From CAVTWS01 sp963732655 (lineage in GTDB: Bacteria; Actinomycetota; Acidimicrobiia; Acidimicrobiales; SHLQ01): a stretch of DNA of 64,000 bases. Positions within the stretch are counted from its first letter, which is position 1, and each line of letters begins with the position of its first letter. Shown here in pieces: positions 1 to 8,553 of this stretch. Location: assembly GCA_963732655.1 (NCBI GenBank), contig CAVTAI010000017.1:992001-1056000 (forward strand), in the 5' to 3' direction. Made by a program: the position numbers and the translations under genes. Below the pieces are notes generated by a model, which saw only the letters and a list, made by a program, of their open reading frames with translations, ran no database searches and had not been told where the DNA came from.

Positions 1-307
1 GAGCGTCGTCCATCGAGTTGGTGCCGAGCACGTACCCGCCGCCGTGCATCCAGTACACGCACGGCAGGGGACCTTCGACGTCGGCCGGCCGGTGGACCCG
101 CACCGTCACCCCGTCGGTCTCAGGGATCTCATGGTCGGTTCGGAGCACGCGGTCCGACAGCTCGACCGGACCGGTTGCCGCCCCCATGCCGGATCGGACG
201 AGCGGCAGCAGCTCGTCGGACAGGGCGCCGAGGTCCATCGGGAACGCGGCCAGCGACTCGGCGATGGAGGGATCGAGCAGGGGACGGATGTCGAGCGGCG
301 CAGTCAT
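1..307 (-). CDS. Alpha/beta hydrolase (HSL/esterase-lipase type), 3' end outside window
   Basis: The first 102 residues are present, starting from ATG at 307; the gene runs off the left edge. Residues 88-95 read HGGGYVLG, the oxyanion-hole motif of the hormone-sensitive-lipase family of carboxylesterases. The segment before it is the usual N-terminal cap, with a beta strand ending in PCVYWMHGGG. The catalytic Ser, Asp and His would lie in the missing part and cannot be checked. No signal peptide is visible, so the protein is expected in the cytoplasm. The deacylase gene lies 38 bp upstream on the same strand, so the two may be co-transcribed. The substrate is unknown. Confidence 0.85.
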   Translation of the reverse strand, partial: MTAPLDIRPLLDPSIAESLAAFPMDLGALSDELLPLVRSGMGAATGPVELSDRVLRTDHEIPETDGVTVRVHRPADVEGPLPCVYWMHGGGYVLGTNSMDDA

Positions 308-345
308 GGCTGGAAGTCTGACACTTCGCCTCGGGTCACAGCAGA

Positions 346-2055
346 TCAGGACCGACGCACGAGACGTCCGGGACGGGCGCCGGTGTCGCGTCCCTCCCGG
401 GACACGGCGACCCCGGCCACATACGTCGCGACATACCCGGTGGCGTCCTGGACGATCCGGGTCGCACCGGTGGGCAGGTCGGCCACGACGCGGGGAGGGA
501 GGAGTCCGAGGCGCTCGGGATCGATGAGGTTGAGATCGGCCCGACGCCCGGGGGTCACGACGCCGCGGTCGCGCATGCCGTAGAGCTTCGCTGGGATGCT
601 GGTCATCTTGGCGACGGCCAGCTCGATCGGGAGGCGTCGACCGCGGGTCCTCCCGGCGGTCCAGTAGCTCACCATCGACGTGTAGACGGAGGCGTCGCAG
701 ATGAGTCCGCAATGGGCCCCGCCGTCGGCCAGGCCGAGCATGGTGGCCGGGTGCTCGAGCATGTCGGCGATGTGATCGACGTTGTCGTGGGCGTAACCGC
801 CGAGGGTGAACAGGACGAAGCTGCGGCCGTCGTCGTCGTTGTAGAGGTCGTAGCAGACCTCGTCGACGCTCCGACCCTCCCGCTCGGCGCGGGCCGCCAC
901 GCTCGTCTCCGGGCTCGGCTCGTAATCGAGACCGATGAGCGGGAACAGCTTGTCGGCGAGCTTGCCGATGAGGTGGCCGAGCGAGGCTCGAGGCCCTCTG
1001 TCGTCGAGAATGCGTCGGCGCCGCTCGGGGTCTCGCAGCGCCACGGCCCGTTGGGGAAGAGGGAGCGCGGCGACTTCGTCGTACGCCGCTCGACCGGTGA
1101 ACTGGTGTTTGGTGGACCAACCCAGCAACAGCCCGAGCGGCCGACCCGGCACCTGGGCGAGGAGGTGCGCGCCCGCCTCGTTGCTGGCCTGGATCCACGA
1201 CAGGACGTCACGCCACTGATCCGGGGCCACGTTGTGCTGGGTGACGGCCAACGTCGCCGCCAGGCCGGTCTCGATCGACAGGCGCGACATCCAATCGACG
1301 TCGCGTCGGTAGCCGTCGGCGACCATTCCCATCCCTTCGGCGGAGACGGCTTGGATCACGCCGCCGCCCCCGGCAGCGATGCCGCGTCCGATCGCGAACA
1401 GCTCGTCCTCGCCCGCGGACGTGCCGGGGACGGGTCGCCCGTCCTTCGCCGTGTGGGACGGCAACCGGTTGGTGGAGAACCCGATGGCGCCGGCCCGCGC
1501 GGCCTCCTCGGCCAGGGCGGCCATCTGCTCGATGTCGGCGGCCGTGGCCGGTTCGTCGTCGGCGCCGCGCTCGCCCATCACGTAGGTTCGCAAGGCGCTG
1601 TGGGGGAGGTGGGCGGCGATGTCGGCGACACGAGGCAGGGTGTCGAGGGCGTCGAGGTATTCCGGGAACGTCTCCCAGTCCCATCGGATGCCCTCGTGCA
1701 GCGCCGTTCCCGGGATGTCCTCCACCCCTTCCATCAACTGGACCAGCCACTCGTGCCGATCTGGTCGCACCGGCGCGAAACCGACGCCGCAGTTGCCGAG
1801 GATCGCCGTGGTCACGCCGTGGGCCGTCGACGGCCGGAGCAGGGGATCCCACGTGGCCTGACCGTCATAGTGGGTGTGCGGGTCGATGTACCCGGGGACG
1901 AGAAGCAGGCCGCGGGCGTCGATCTCCTCGCGGCCCGCCGTGCTGATCTCGCCGACCTCCACGATGTGGCTTCCCGCGACGCCGACGTCGGCCGTGCGGG
2001 CCGGTGCTCCCGTGCCGTCGACCACCGTGGCGCCTTTGAACACAAATTCGTCCAT
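346..2055 (-). CDS. N-acyl-D-amino-acid deacylase family amidohydrolase
   Basis: The protein has 569 residues from ATG 2055. A TTG lies 36 bp upstream, but the fold starts naturally at MDEFVFKGATVVDGTG. Residues 60-63 (HTHYD region) carry the HxH metal ligands, NCGVGFAP lies near residue 97, and SDGGAH lies near the C-terminus. These are the signatures of the amidohydrolase-3 / D-aminoacylase branch. Family members hydrolyse N-acylated D-amino acids, or related amides, with zinc in the cytoplasm. Length is normal for the family. AGAGGA abuts the ATG, an unusually short ribosome-binding spacing. It is divergent from the phosphoesterase at 2120. The exact substrate is not inferable. Confidence 0.88.
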   Translation of the reverse strand: MDEFVFKGATVVDGTGAPARTADVGVAGSHIVEVGEISTAGREEIDARGLLLVPGYIDPHTHYDGQATWDPLLRPSTAHGVTTAILGNCGVGFAPVRPDRHEWLVQLMEGVEDIPGTALHEGIRWDWETFPEYLDALDTLPRVADIAAHLPHSALRTYVMGERGADDEPATAADIEQMAALAEEAARAGAIGFSTNRLPSHTAKDGRPVPGTSAGEDELFAIGRGIAAGGGGVIQAVSAEGMGMVADGYRRDVDWMSRLSIETGLAATLAVTQHNVAPDQWRDVLSWIQASNEAGAHLLAQVPGRPLGLLLGWSTKHQFTGRAAYDEVAALPLPQRAVALRDPERRRRILDDRGPRASLGHLIGKLADKLFPLIGLDYEPSPETSVAARAEREGRSVDEVCYDLYNDDDGRSFVLFTLGGYAHDNVDHIADMLEHPATMLGLADGGAHCGLICDASVYTSMVSYWTAGRTRGRRLPIELAVAKMTSIPAKLYGMRDRGVVTPGRRADLNLIDPERLGLLPPRVVADLPTGATRIVQDATGYVATYVAGVAVSREGRDTGARPGRLVRRS

Positions 2056-2119
2056 TCCTCTACAGTCGCCTGCACGACGGTTGGCGCGCAACAGAGAGAG
2101 GCGACGTTCAGGTCATCGC

Positions 2120-2704
2120 ATGAAACTCGGCATCATCTCTGACCTCCACTGCAATGCCGCGGCCGTACGGGTGGCGCTCGAGCGCATGGGTGACGTCGAC
2201 GAGCTCCTGTGCGTCGGCGATGTCGTCTTCGAGTACCGGTTCGACAACGATGTAGTCGAGCTGCTGCGCGAGCGCGGGGCCCGAACCGTGCTCGGCAATC
2301 ACGACACGGTCCTGCTGTCGTCGCATGGGGCACGGGCACGCGCCGCCGCTCATGTCCGTCAGGCCAACGTCGACTGGCTGGCTGCCCAACCCCTCACCAT
2401 CGAGGTGCGGGTCGACGGCAAGCTCCTGCACATGACGCACGCCAGTCCGTGCGCGCCCCACACCCAGTACGTGTGGCCCGGGTCGGCCGAGGTGGCGCGG
2501 ATCGCCGAGATCGACGCCGACTTCGTCATCCTCGGCCACACCCACGCCCAGATGGCCGAGCGGGTCGGGCGGGCCCTGCTCATCAACCCCGGTTCGGTGG
2601 GCGACCCGCGCGATCACACCAACGGGCGACAGTGTTCCTACGCCGTGCTCGACACCTCCACCGACGAGGTCACGTTCGACGATTTTCCCACCCCGCACGC
2701 CTGA
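2120..2704 (+). CDS. Metallophosphoesterase, YfcE/MJ0936-like
   Basis: A protein of 194 residues with the calcineurin-like phosphoesterase motifs in order: ISDLHCN (D8, H10), GDVVF, GNHDT, GHTHAQM and NPGSVGDPRD. These provide the two-metal site of small phosphodiesterases such as YfcE. The ATG at 2120 was chosen because the first beta strand (MKLGIISDLH) begins there; the frame stays open upstream but encodes nothing family-like. Family members hydrolyse phosphodiester or phosphomonoester bonds in small molecules; the natural substrate is unknown. It is convergent with the CDF transporter, with a GC hairpin between them. Confidence 0.88.
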   Translation: MKLGIISDLHCNAAAVRVALERMGDVDELLCVGDVVFEYRFDNDVVELLRERGARTVLGNHDTVLLSSHGARARAAAHVRQANVDWLAAQPLTIEVRVDGKLLHMTHASPCAPHTQYVWPGSAEVARIAEIDADFVILGHTHAQMAERVGRALLINPGSVGDPRDHTNGRQCSYAVLDTSTDEVTFDDFPTPHA

Positions 2705-2710
2705 CCGCGG

Positions 2711-2726
2711 GCGGCCGGCTGGCCGC
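2711..2726. terminator. Hairpin between convergent genes
   Basis: GCGGCC, GGCT loop and GGCCGC form a perfect six-pair stem in the 55-bp gap between the convergent phosphoesterase and CDF genes. There is no T tract on either side, so termination is inferred from position and stem strength only. Confidence 0.35.
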
Positions 2727-2759
2727 TGCGCCCGGCTGACCCTCGGCCGACCGGTCAGG

Positions 2760-3692
2760 TCACCAGGTGAGCTCGTGACAGCCGTGATGGTCGTCGGGTT
2801 CGACCTGCAGGGTGGCGTGCCCGATGTGGTAGCGGTCATCGAGGAGATGCCGGGCCCGGTCGAGCACGCCGTGAGCGTCGGTGCCCGCTCGGATCACGAG
2901 GTGGGCCGAGGCGGCCTCCATGTCTGAGGTGAGCGTCCACACGTGCAGGTCGTGGATGTCGACCACGCCGGGTATCGCGGCCAGATCGACCGCCATCTGA
3001 TCGAGGTCGATGTGGTCAGGGGCGGCCTGGAGCAGGATCCGGAGCGCCTTGCGGCCGAGTCGCCATGATCGGGGCAGGATCCACAACGCGATCGCGGCAC
3101 CGATCACCGGGTCGACCCACGTCCACCCGAACGCTTCGAGGAGGATCGCCGCGAGGATGACCCCCACGGAGCCCACGGTGTCGGCCAGCACCTCGAGGTA
3201 CGCGCCCTCCATGTTGATCGAGTCCTCGGCGCCGTCGCGCAGGAGCAGGAACGCCGCGAGGTTGGCGGCCAGGCCGAGCACCGCAACGACCAGCATCGGA
3301 ACCCCGAGCACGTCGGGTTCGCCGGTGAGGCGACGAACGGCCTCGACGAAGACCCACCCGGCCACCACGATGAGCAACATGGCGTTCACGAAGGCGGCGA
3401 CGATCTCGAGCCGGTATAGGCCGAACGTGTGGGAGGAGCGCCGTTCCACCGAGCGGCTCCGGCGCTCGAACCGCGAGGCCAGATGGATCGCCGCCAACGC
3501 CATGCCGAGTCCGACGACATCGGTGAGCATGTGGCCGGCGTCGGACAGCAGGGCGAGCGAGTTGGTGGCGAAACCGGCGATGGCCTCGATGACGAAGAAG
3601 ACGAAGATGATGGCGAAGGCGCCGAGGAGTCGGGGTAGGTGGCGTTCCCCGGCTCGGGCCAGACCGACACCATGGTCGTGGTCGGCGCTCAC
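2760..3692 (-). CDS. Cation diffusion facilitator (CzcD/ZitB-like) metal exporter
   Basis: A protein of 310 residues from GTG 3692, with a His-containing N-terminus (SADHDHG) followed by six membrane segments and a soluble C-terminal domain ending in a His-rich tail (DDHHGCHE). TM2 has SDAGHMLTDV, which supplies the His and Asp of the transport site. In TM5 the usual HxxxD reads EVLAD, so the His is replaced by Glu, which could alter metal preference. Family members export Zn2+, Co2+ or Cd2+ in exchange for protons. An ATG at 3743 is possible, but TAACGT ends exactly 7 bp before GTG 3692, matching leaderless promoters elsewhere in the window. It is divergent from the lipoprotein amidohydrolase. 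Confidence 0.85.
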   Translation of the reverse strand: MSADHDHGVGLARAGERHLPRLLGAFAIIFVFFVIEAIAGFATNSLALLSDAGHMLTDVVGLGMALAAIHLASRFERRSRSVERRSSHTFGLYRLEIVAAFVNAMLLIVVAGWVFVEAVRRLTGEPDVLGVPMLVVAVLGLAANLAAFLLLRDGAEDSINMEGAYLEVLADTVGSVGVILAAILLEAFGWTWVDPVIGAAIALWILPRSWRLGRKALRILLQAAPDHIDLDQMAVDLAAIPGVVDIHDLHVWTLTSDMEAASAHLVIRAGTDAHGVLDRARHLLDDRYHIGHATLQVEPDDHHGCHELTW

Positions 3693-3751
3693 CCCGGCGA
3701 CGTTAGCGATCGCAGCCAGACCCCACGTCGATCCGCCTAACATCTGGCGTC

Positions 3752-5395
3752 ATGTCGGCACGGTGGCGGCGAGCGATCGAGCGGAACCCGGATCGTCGAC
3801 CGGACCTTCCGTACCTGCCGATTCCGGTATCGAACGGCGAGTTCGTGCCCTCACCCCCTTCGGCCACCGACATGGCGCGGACACGACTCGTCCTCGACCG
3901 GTGCGCCGATGTGGCGGCGCAGGTCGGCGAGGATCGCCGGCGCTTCCTCACCCGGGCCGGCGCGGTGGCCGCGACGTTGACCGCTCTCAATGCGTGCAGC
4001 TCCACCGACATGGAGGGGGCGGCATCGTCGACGACGACCACTCGGTCCACGACCGGGACGACCACGACGACGACTCGGTCCACGACGCGGACGACCACGA
4101 CGTTGCCGTCCACCACGATCACTGCCGAGCCGGGTGGCGCCTTCGACGTCCCCGACCCCGCCGACGAGGAGGCGTGCGCCGTAGCGCTCGGTGGATCCGA
4201 GTTCATCTTCGACGTGCACACCCATCACGTCGTGCCGGACGGCCCATGGCGTGAGTTGGCGCCGGCGATCGCCGACATGGTTTCGGACCTCGCCACGCGA
4301 GCCTGCGCGGGAGATCGGTTCGTGTGCCTCGACCAGGCGCACTACGTGCGCGAGATCTTCCTCGCGTCCGACACCACGATCGCCCTGTTGTCCGATGTTC
4401 CCAACGGCGGCGACGCCGACGCGCCCATGCCGTATGTCGACAAGCTGTCGACGGCGGATCTCGTGGACACCCTCACCGGCGCCGGCGGTCCCCGCGTGCT
4501 CGTCCACGATGTCGTGGCACCGAACTTCGGCGATCTCGCCGCCAACCTCGACCTGATGCAGGAGCGCGCGGCGAGCGGCAGGGTTGCTGCGGTCAAGGTC
4601 TACACCGCCTGGGGCCCCGGCGGGGTCGGATGGTCCTTGCTCGATCCGACCGTCGGTCGGCCGTTCGTCGACGCCCTTCTCGACACCGATGTGCGCGTCC
4701 TCTGCGGCCACAAAGGCCTGCCGATCCGAGGCTTCGACCCGGCGCACAACTCGCCCGACGATCTGGTCGCTGTCGCCGCCGAGCATCCAGAGCTCCAGGT
4801 CGTCGTGTACCACAGCGGGTACGAGCGAGAGTTCACCGAGGGTCCGTACGACCCGAACGGATCGGGCCGCGGCGTCGACACGCTCCTGCGCGCGCTCGAC
4901 CGCTACGGCGTGGCGCCCAACGCCAACGTGTGGTGCGAGCTCGGCACGACGTGGCGCGAGGTCATGGCCGACCCGAACCAAGCCGCCCACGTGATGGGCA
5001 AGTTGCTGTCGCGCGTGGGCCAGCACCGCGTCCTGTGGGGAACCGACGCCATCTGGTATGGATCGCCACAAGCCCAGATCATGGCCTTCCGGGCGTTCTC
5101 GATCACCGAGCAGTTCCAGGCCGAGCACGGGTACCCGGCGCTCACCGACGAGGTGAAGGCGAAGGTGTTCGGGCTCAACGCCGCGCAGCTGTTCGGCGTC
5201 GATGTCGAGGCGCTCCGATGCGGCATCGGCCTTCCGAACCTGACGGACGTCCGCTCCGAGCACCGAGCCCTCGTCGACGAGGGCGCGCTGTCGTCGCCGT
5301 ACCGACCGCTCGGACCGCTCACCCGGCGCGAGGTCATCACGGCACTGCGCCATCGGCCCGACCTGCTCGACGTCGTGCCGGTTCCTTCGGCCTGA
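3752..5395 (+). CDS. Tat-exported lipoprotein amidohydrolase (amidohydrolase-2 fold)
   Basis: A protein of 547 residues. A twin-arginine signal (RRRFLTRAG, about 62-70) leads to a lipobox ending at Cys82, followed by a Ser/Thr linker at 90-120 with a near-perfect TTT repeat. The domain from about residue 150 is a TIM-barrel metal hydrolase: FDVHTHHV supplies HxH, LCGHKG and HSGYE supply further His ligands, and WGTDAIWYG supplies the Asp. About 60 residues precede the Tat motif, which is unusual. No Shine-Dalgarno is seen; TAACAT at 3738-3743 sits 8 bp before the ATG, so the mRNA may be leaderless. The protein is expected to act on the outer face of the membrane. Substrate unknown. Confidence 0.82.
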   Translation: MSARWRRAIERNPDRRPDLPYLPIPVSNGEFVPSPPSATDMARTRLVLDRCADVAAQVGEDRRRFLTRAGAVAATLTALNACSSTDMEGAASSTTTTRSTTGTTTTTTRSTTRTTTTLPSTTITAEPGGAFDVPDPADEEACAVALGGSEFIFDVHTHHVVPDGPWRELAPAIADMVSDLATRACAGDRFVCLDQAHYVREIFLASDTTIALLSDVPNGGDADAPMPYVDKLSTADLVDTLTGAGGPRVLVHDVVAPNFGDLAANLDLMQERAASGRVAAVKVYTAWGPGGVGWSLLDPTVGRPFVDALLDTDVRVLCGHKGLPIRGFDPAHNSPDDLVAVAAEHPELQVVVYHSGYEREFTEGPYDPNGSGRGVDTLLRALDRYGVAPNANVWCELGTTWREVMADPNQAAHVMGKLLSRVGQHRVLWGTDAIWYGSPQAQIMAFRAFSITEQFQAEHGYPALTDEVKAKVFGLNAAQLFGVDVEALRCGIGLPNLTDVRSEHRALVDEGALSSPYRPLGPLTRREVITALRHRPDLLDVVPVPSA

Positions 5396-5404
5396 ACGCC
5401 GGCT

Positions 5405-5418
5405 CCCCCACGCGGGGG
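5405..5418 (+). terminator. Hairpin after lipoprotein amidohydrolase
   Basis: CCCCC, ACGC loop and GGGGG follow the stop codon at 5395 by 9 bp and precede the sugar-operon promoter. There is no clear T run, so the call rests on position and a five-pair GC stem. Confidence 0.35.
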
Positions 5419-5443
5419 TCGTGCGCCGATAAGCCGTCCGGGG

Positions 5444-5472
5444 TTGACGCGGGAGCCTGTAAGCGCTTTCAT
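5444..5472 (+). promoter_or_regulatory. Putative promoter with overlapping LacI operator, sugar operon
   Basis: TTGACG at 5444-5449 and TTTCAT at 5467-5472 are 17 bp apart. The near-palindrome TGTAAGCGCTTTCA at 5458-5471 covers the spacer and the -10 box, a classical repressor position. The half-sites match those at 9600-9627 and 15367-15380. The start codon at 5482 lies 9 bp past the -10, so the transcript may be leaderless. Confidence 0.6.
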
Positions 5473-5481
5473 TCCTGCCGT

Positions 5482-6984
5482 ATGATGCACCCCGGTCCGG
5501 GCTCCCCATCGCACGACGGCCCCCGGGTGCGCGGCGCGCAGCTGATCACGTATCCCGACTCGCTCGGCGGGTCGCTCAGTGAGCTGGCCGACCTGCTCGA
5601 TGCCGGGTGGGGCGACCTGTTCCCGGCCGGCATCCACGTGCTCCCTCCGTTCCCGTCGTCAGGGGATCGAGGGTTCGCACCGTTGACCTACGCCGAGATC
5701 GATCCGTCGTTCGGCACCTGGTCGGACCTCAAACGGGTGGCCGCCCACGGCGGCCTGCTCCTCGACGTGATGGTCAATCACATCTCCCGCCGCTCCGAAG
5801 AGTTCGCGGCGTTCGAGCAACATGGTCGGGCCGCCGCCACGGCCGACCTGTTCATCACGCTCGAGAAGGTCTGGCCGGGCAACGACCCCCCCGCCGAGGA
5901 CGTGCGCCGGATCTTCCTGCGCAAGCCGGGCCATCCGTTCTCCGACATCGTGATCGCCGACACCGGCGCGGTCGAACGGATCTGGACCAGCTTCGGGCCC
6001 CGCATCGACTGGTCCGAACAGATCGACCTCGACCTCACCTCGCCCTCCGCGCGGGATCTCATCGCACGATGGTTCCGCGGGCTGGCCGCGAACGGAGCCA
6101 CCGGCGTGCGCCTCGATGCCGTGGGTTACGTGACGAAGCGGGCCGGTACCAGTTGCTTCTTCGTCGAGCCCGAGATCTGGGAGCACCTCGACTGGCTGCG
6201 CGAAACCGCCGAGACTGAGGGCCTCGAGGTCCTTCCGGAGGTCCACGCCACCGAGCACATCGGTCAGGCCCTCGTCGAGCGGGGATACTGGGTGTACGAC
6301 TTCGCGCTCCCGGGATTGGTGATCCACTCGCTGACGACGGGCACGGTGGGTCGCCTGGCCGAGCACCTCCGCACGTCACCCGACCGACAGGTCACCACGC
6401 TCGACACCCATGACGGCATTCCGGTGCAACCCGACTTGGACGGCATCCTTTCCGAGCACGACGCCCGAGCCCTGGTCGATCATTGCGTGGCTCAGGGCGC
6501 CAACTTGAACCGGGTCCTCGGCCGTGACGGAGCGACCCCCGCGTTCGACGCCCACCAGATCAACTGCACCTACCGAGACGCAGTGGCCGACGACGACGGC
6601 TACGTCGCCGCCCGGGCGATCCAGCTGTTCGCGCCCGGTCGACCGCAGATCTACTACGTCGGTCTCCTGGCGGGGCGCAACGATCACGACGCCGTGGTCC
6701 GGACCGGTGAAGGTCGGTCGATCAATCGGCACGACTACAGCCCCGACGAGGCCCGCGCCGCGTGGCAGGATGATCTCGTGGTGCGCATCAGGCGGCTGAT
6801 CGAGGTGCACAATCGGCATCCCGCGTTCGAGGGACGGCTCACCGTGTCGACACCGTCGGAGCACACCCTGGTGATGTCGCGACAGGTCGACGATGCGTCG
6901 GCGGTGCTGACCGTCGACATGGCCCAGCGGCGTGCGGGCGTCCGCCTGTCGGGCCCGAGCGGCGAGCACGCCTTCGACGTATGA
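5482..6984 (+). CDS. GH13 subfamily 18 glycoside phosphorylase (sucrose phosphorylase-like)
   Basis: A 500-residue intracellular enzyme. It follows sucrose phosphorylases along its length: AQLITYPDSLGG near residue 18, VMVNHIS, RLDAVGYVTK with the Asp nucleophile near 211, EVHA with the acid/base Glu near 252, LDTHDG with the third Asp near 309, and a C-terminal GRSINRHDYS segment. This subfamily splits alpha-glucosides such as sucrose, sucrose 6-phosphate, glucosylglycerate or glucosylglycerol with phosphate to give glucose 1-phosphate. ATG 5482 and 5485 are alternatives with no Shine-Dalgarno; GTG at 5527 would start directly at the first beta strand. It overlaps the next gene by ATGA. A LacI operator lies upstream. 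Which acceptor sugar is used cannot be read from sequence. Confidence 0.85.
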   Translation: MMHPGPGSPSHDGPRVRGAQLITYPDSLGGSLSELADLLDAGWGDLFPAGIHVLPPFPSSGDRGFAPLTYAEIDPSFGTWSDLKRVAAHGGLLLDVMVNHISRRSEEFAAFEQHGRAAATADLFITLEKVWPGNDPPAEDVRRIFLRKPGHPFSDIVIADTGAVERIWTSFGPRIDWSEQIDLDLTSPSARDLIARWFRGLAANGATGVRLDAVGYVTKRAGTSCFFVEPEIWEHLDWLRETAETEGLEVLPEVHATEHIGQALVERGYWVYDFALPGLVIHSLTTGTVGRLAEHLRTSPDRQVTTLDTHDGIPVQPDLDGILSEHDARALVDHCVAQGANLNRVLGRDGATPAFDAHQINCTYRDAVADDDGYVAARAIQLFAPGRPQIYYVGLLAGRNDHDAVVRTGEGRSINRHDYSPDEARAAWQDDLVVRIRRLIEVHNRHPAFEGRLTVSTPSEHTLVMSRQVDDASAVLTVDMAQRRAGVRLSGPSGEHAFDV

Positions 6985-8553
6985 CGGCGAACTGGTGGGA
7001 CCAGGCGGTCGGCTACGAGATCTACGTCCGGTCGTTTTCGGACAGCAACGGTGACGGCATCGGCGACCTGGCCGGCATCACGCACCGGCTCGACCACCTC
7101 GAACGGCTCGGAGTCGATGTCGTGTGGCTCACGCCGTTCTATCCCTCGCCCATGGTCGATTTCGGGTATGACGTGGCCGACTACACGGGCGTCGACCCCC
7201 GGTTCGGCACCCTCGACGACTTCGACACCCTGCTCGCCGAGGCTCACGCTCGCGGCATCCGGGTCATCGTCGACATCGTTCCGAACCATTCGAGTGACCA
7301 GCATCCGTGGTTCCAGTCCGCCCGCTCGGGCCGGGACAGCCCCCACCGGGATTGGTACGTGTGGGCCGACCCCGCCGCCGATGGTGGTCCGCCGAACAAC
7401 TGGGTCGGGTGCTTCGGTGGTCCGGCCTGGTCGCTCGACGAGCCATCAGGTCAGTACTACTGCCACCTCTTCTTCCCGCAGCAACCCGACCTCAACTGGT
7501 CGAACCCGGCCGTGCTCGACGCGTTCGACGACATCCTCCGCTTCTGGCTCGACCGGGGAGTCGACGGATTCCGGGTCGATGTCGCTCATGCGCTCGTGAA
7601 GGACATCCGGCTCCGCTCGAACCCTCAGCTGCGACCGTGGAATCAGGAGGAGGACCGCTGGGCCCAGTGGGCGTCGTTCGAACATCGCCACGATGTCCTA
7701 CAGCCGGGCGTGCTCGACGTGTTCCGGCGCTGGCGCCGGATCGTCGACCGTTATGGCGCGTTCCTCATCGGCGAGACCTACGTGCTCGATCCGGCCGAGG
7801 TCGACTTCCTGCTCACGCCCGACGGTTTGCACGCCGGCTTCTACTTCGGGCTGATGCACACCCCGTGGGAACCCGTCGCGTTGCGGGCCGCGGTGCGGTC
7901 GGCCGCTGACGACATCGCCGGCACCGTGGGGTGGGCCATCTCAAGTCACGACGATCCCCGGCCCGTCACCCGGTTCGGGGGAGGGCGCGGTGGGCCAGCG
8001 CCGAGCCCAGGTGCTGTCGACGCTGCTGTTCGGCCTGCCGGGGGTGCCGTTCCTGTTCCAGGGGGAGGAGCTCGGCCTGGAGGACGGCGAGCTCGGACCC
8101 GGCGATCGGGCCGACCCCGTCGGGGCCGATATCGGCGCCAGCCGTGACGGTTGCCGGACCCCCGTGCCGTGGGAGCCGGGCCGGGCGAACCTCGGCTTCT
8201 CCACAGGAACGCCGTGGCTGTCGATGGGTGGCCGTGACGACTCCCATGCCGCGGCGGCGCAATGGGCCGACCCGTTGGCGGTAGTGCACCGGTACCGCGA
8301 TCTCGTCGCGTGGCGGCACTCGGTGCCGTCCCCCCAGGTGCCGGTGGAGTGGATCGAACACGAGGAGCCCGCAGTGATCGGTTACCGTCGCGCCTCTATG
8401 GTCGTCGTGGCCAACGTCGGGGCCACCGAGGTGGTGGTGCCGTTCGAAGCGATTCCGTGCTCCGTCGCCCACCGGGTGGGCGACGTCAGGATCGATGGCG
8501 CAGTCGTGCGGCTCGGCGCGGAATGCGCTGCGGTGCTGGAGTTCCCAACATGA
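6981..8553 (+). pseudogene. GH13 alpha-glucosidase, interrupted by one-base frameshift
   Basis: The first frame (6981-7976) encodes a GH13 oligo-glucosidase: YEIYVRSFSDSNGDGIGDL, DIVPNH, GFRVDVAHAL (nucleophile Asp), LIGETY (acid/base Glu) and SSHDDPR (third Asp). It then goes out of frame. Dropping one G from the five-G run at 7977-7981 restores GQRRAQVLSTLLFGLPG and FLFQGEELGL and continues to the stop at 8553, giving 523 residues, normal for the family. All catalytic residues lie before the break, but the barrel end and C-terminal domain would be lost. ATGA overlaps on both sides show one operon with the phosphorylase and LacI genes. Expected role: hydrolysis of alpha-glucosidic disaccharides in the cytoplasm. 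It could be an assembly error and not a true pseudogene. Confidence 0.8.

Noticed and set aside
4020..4115. GACCACGAC-like short repeats as a regulatory repeat
   Set aside because: They encode the Ser/Thr linker after the lipobox of the Tat lipoprotein, a common low-complexity feature.
5444..5486. TATGAT at 5481-5486 as the -10 of the sugar operon
   Set aside because: It lies 31 bp from TTGACG; TTTCAT at 17 bp fits better and overlaps the operator, and TATGAT coincides with the ATG codons.
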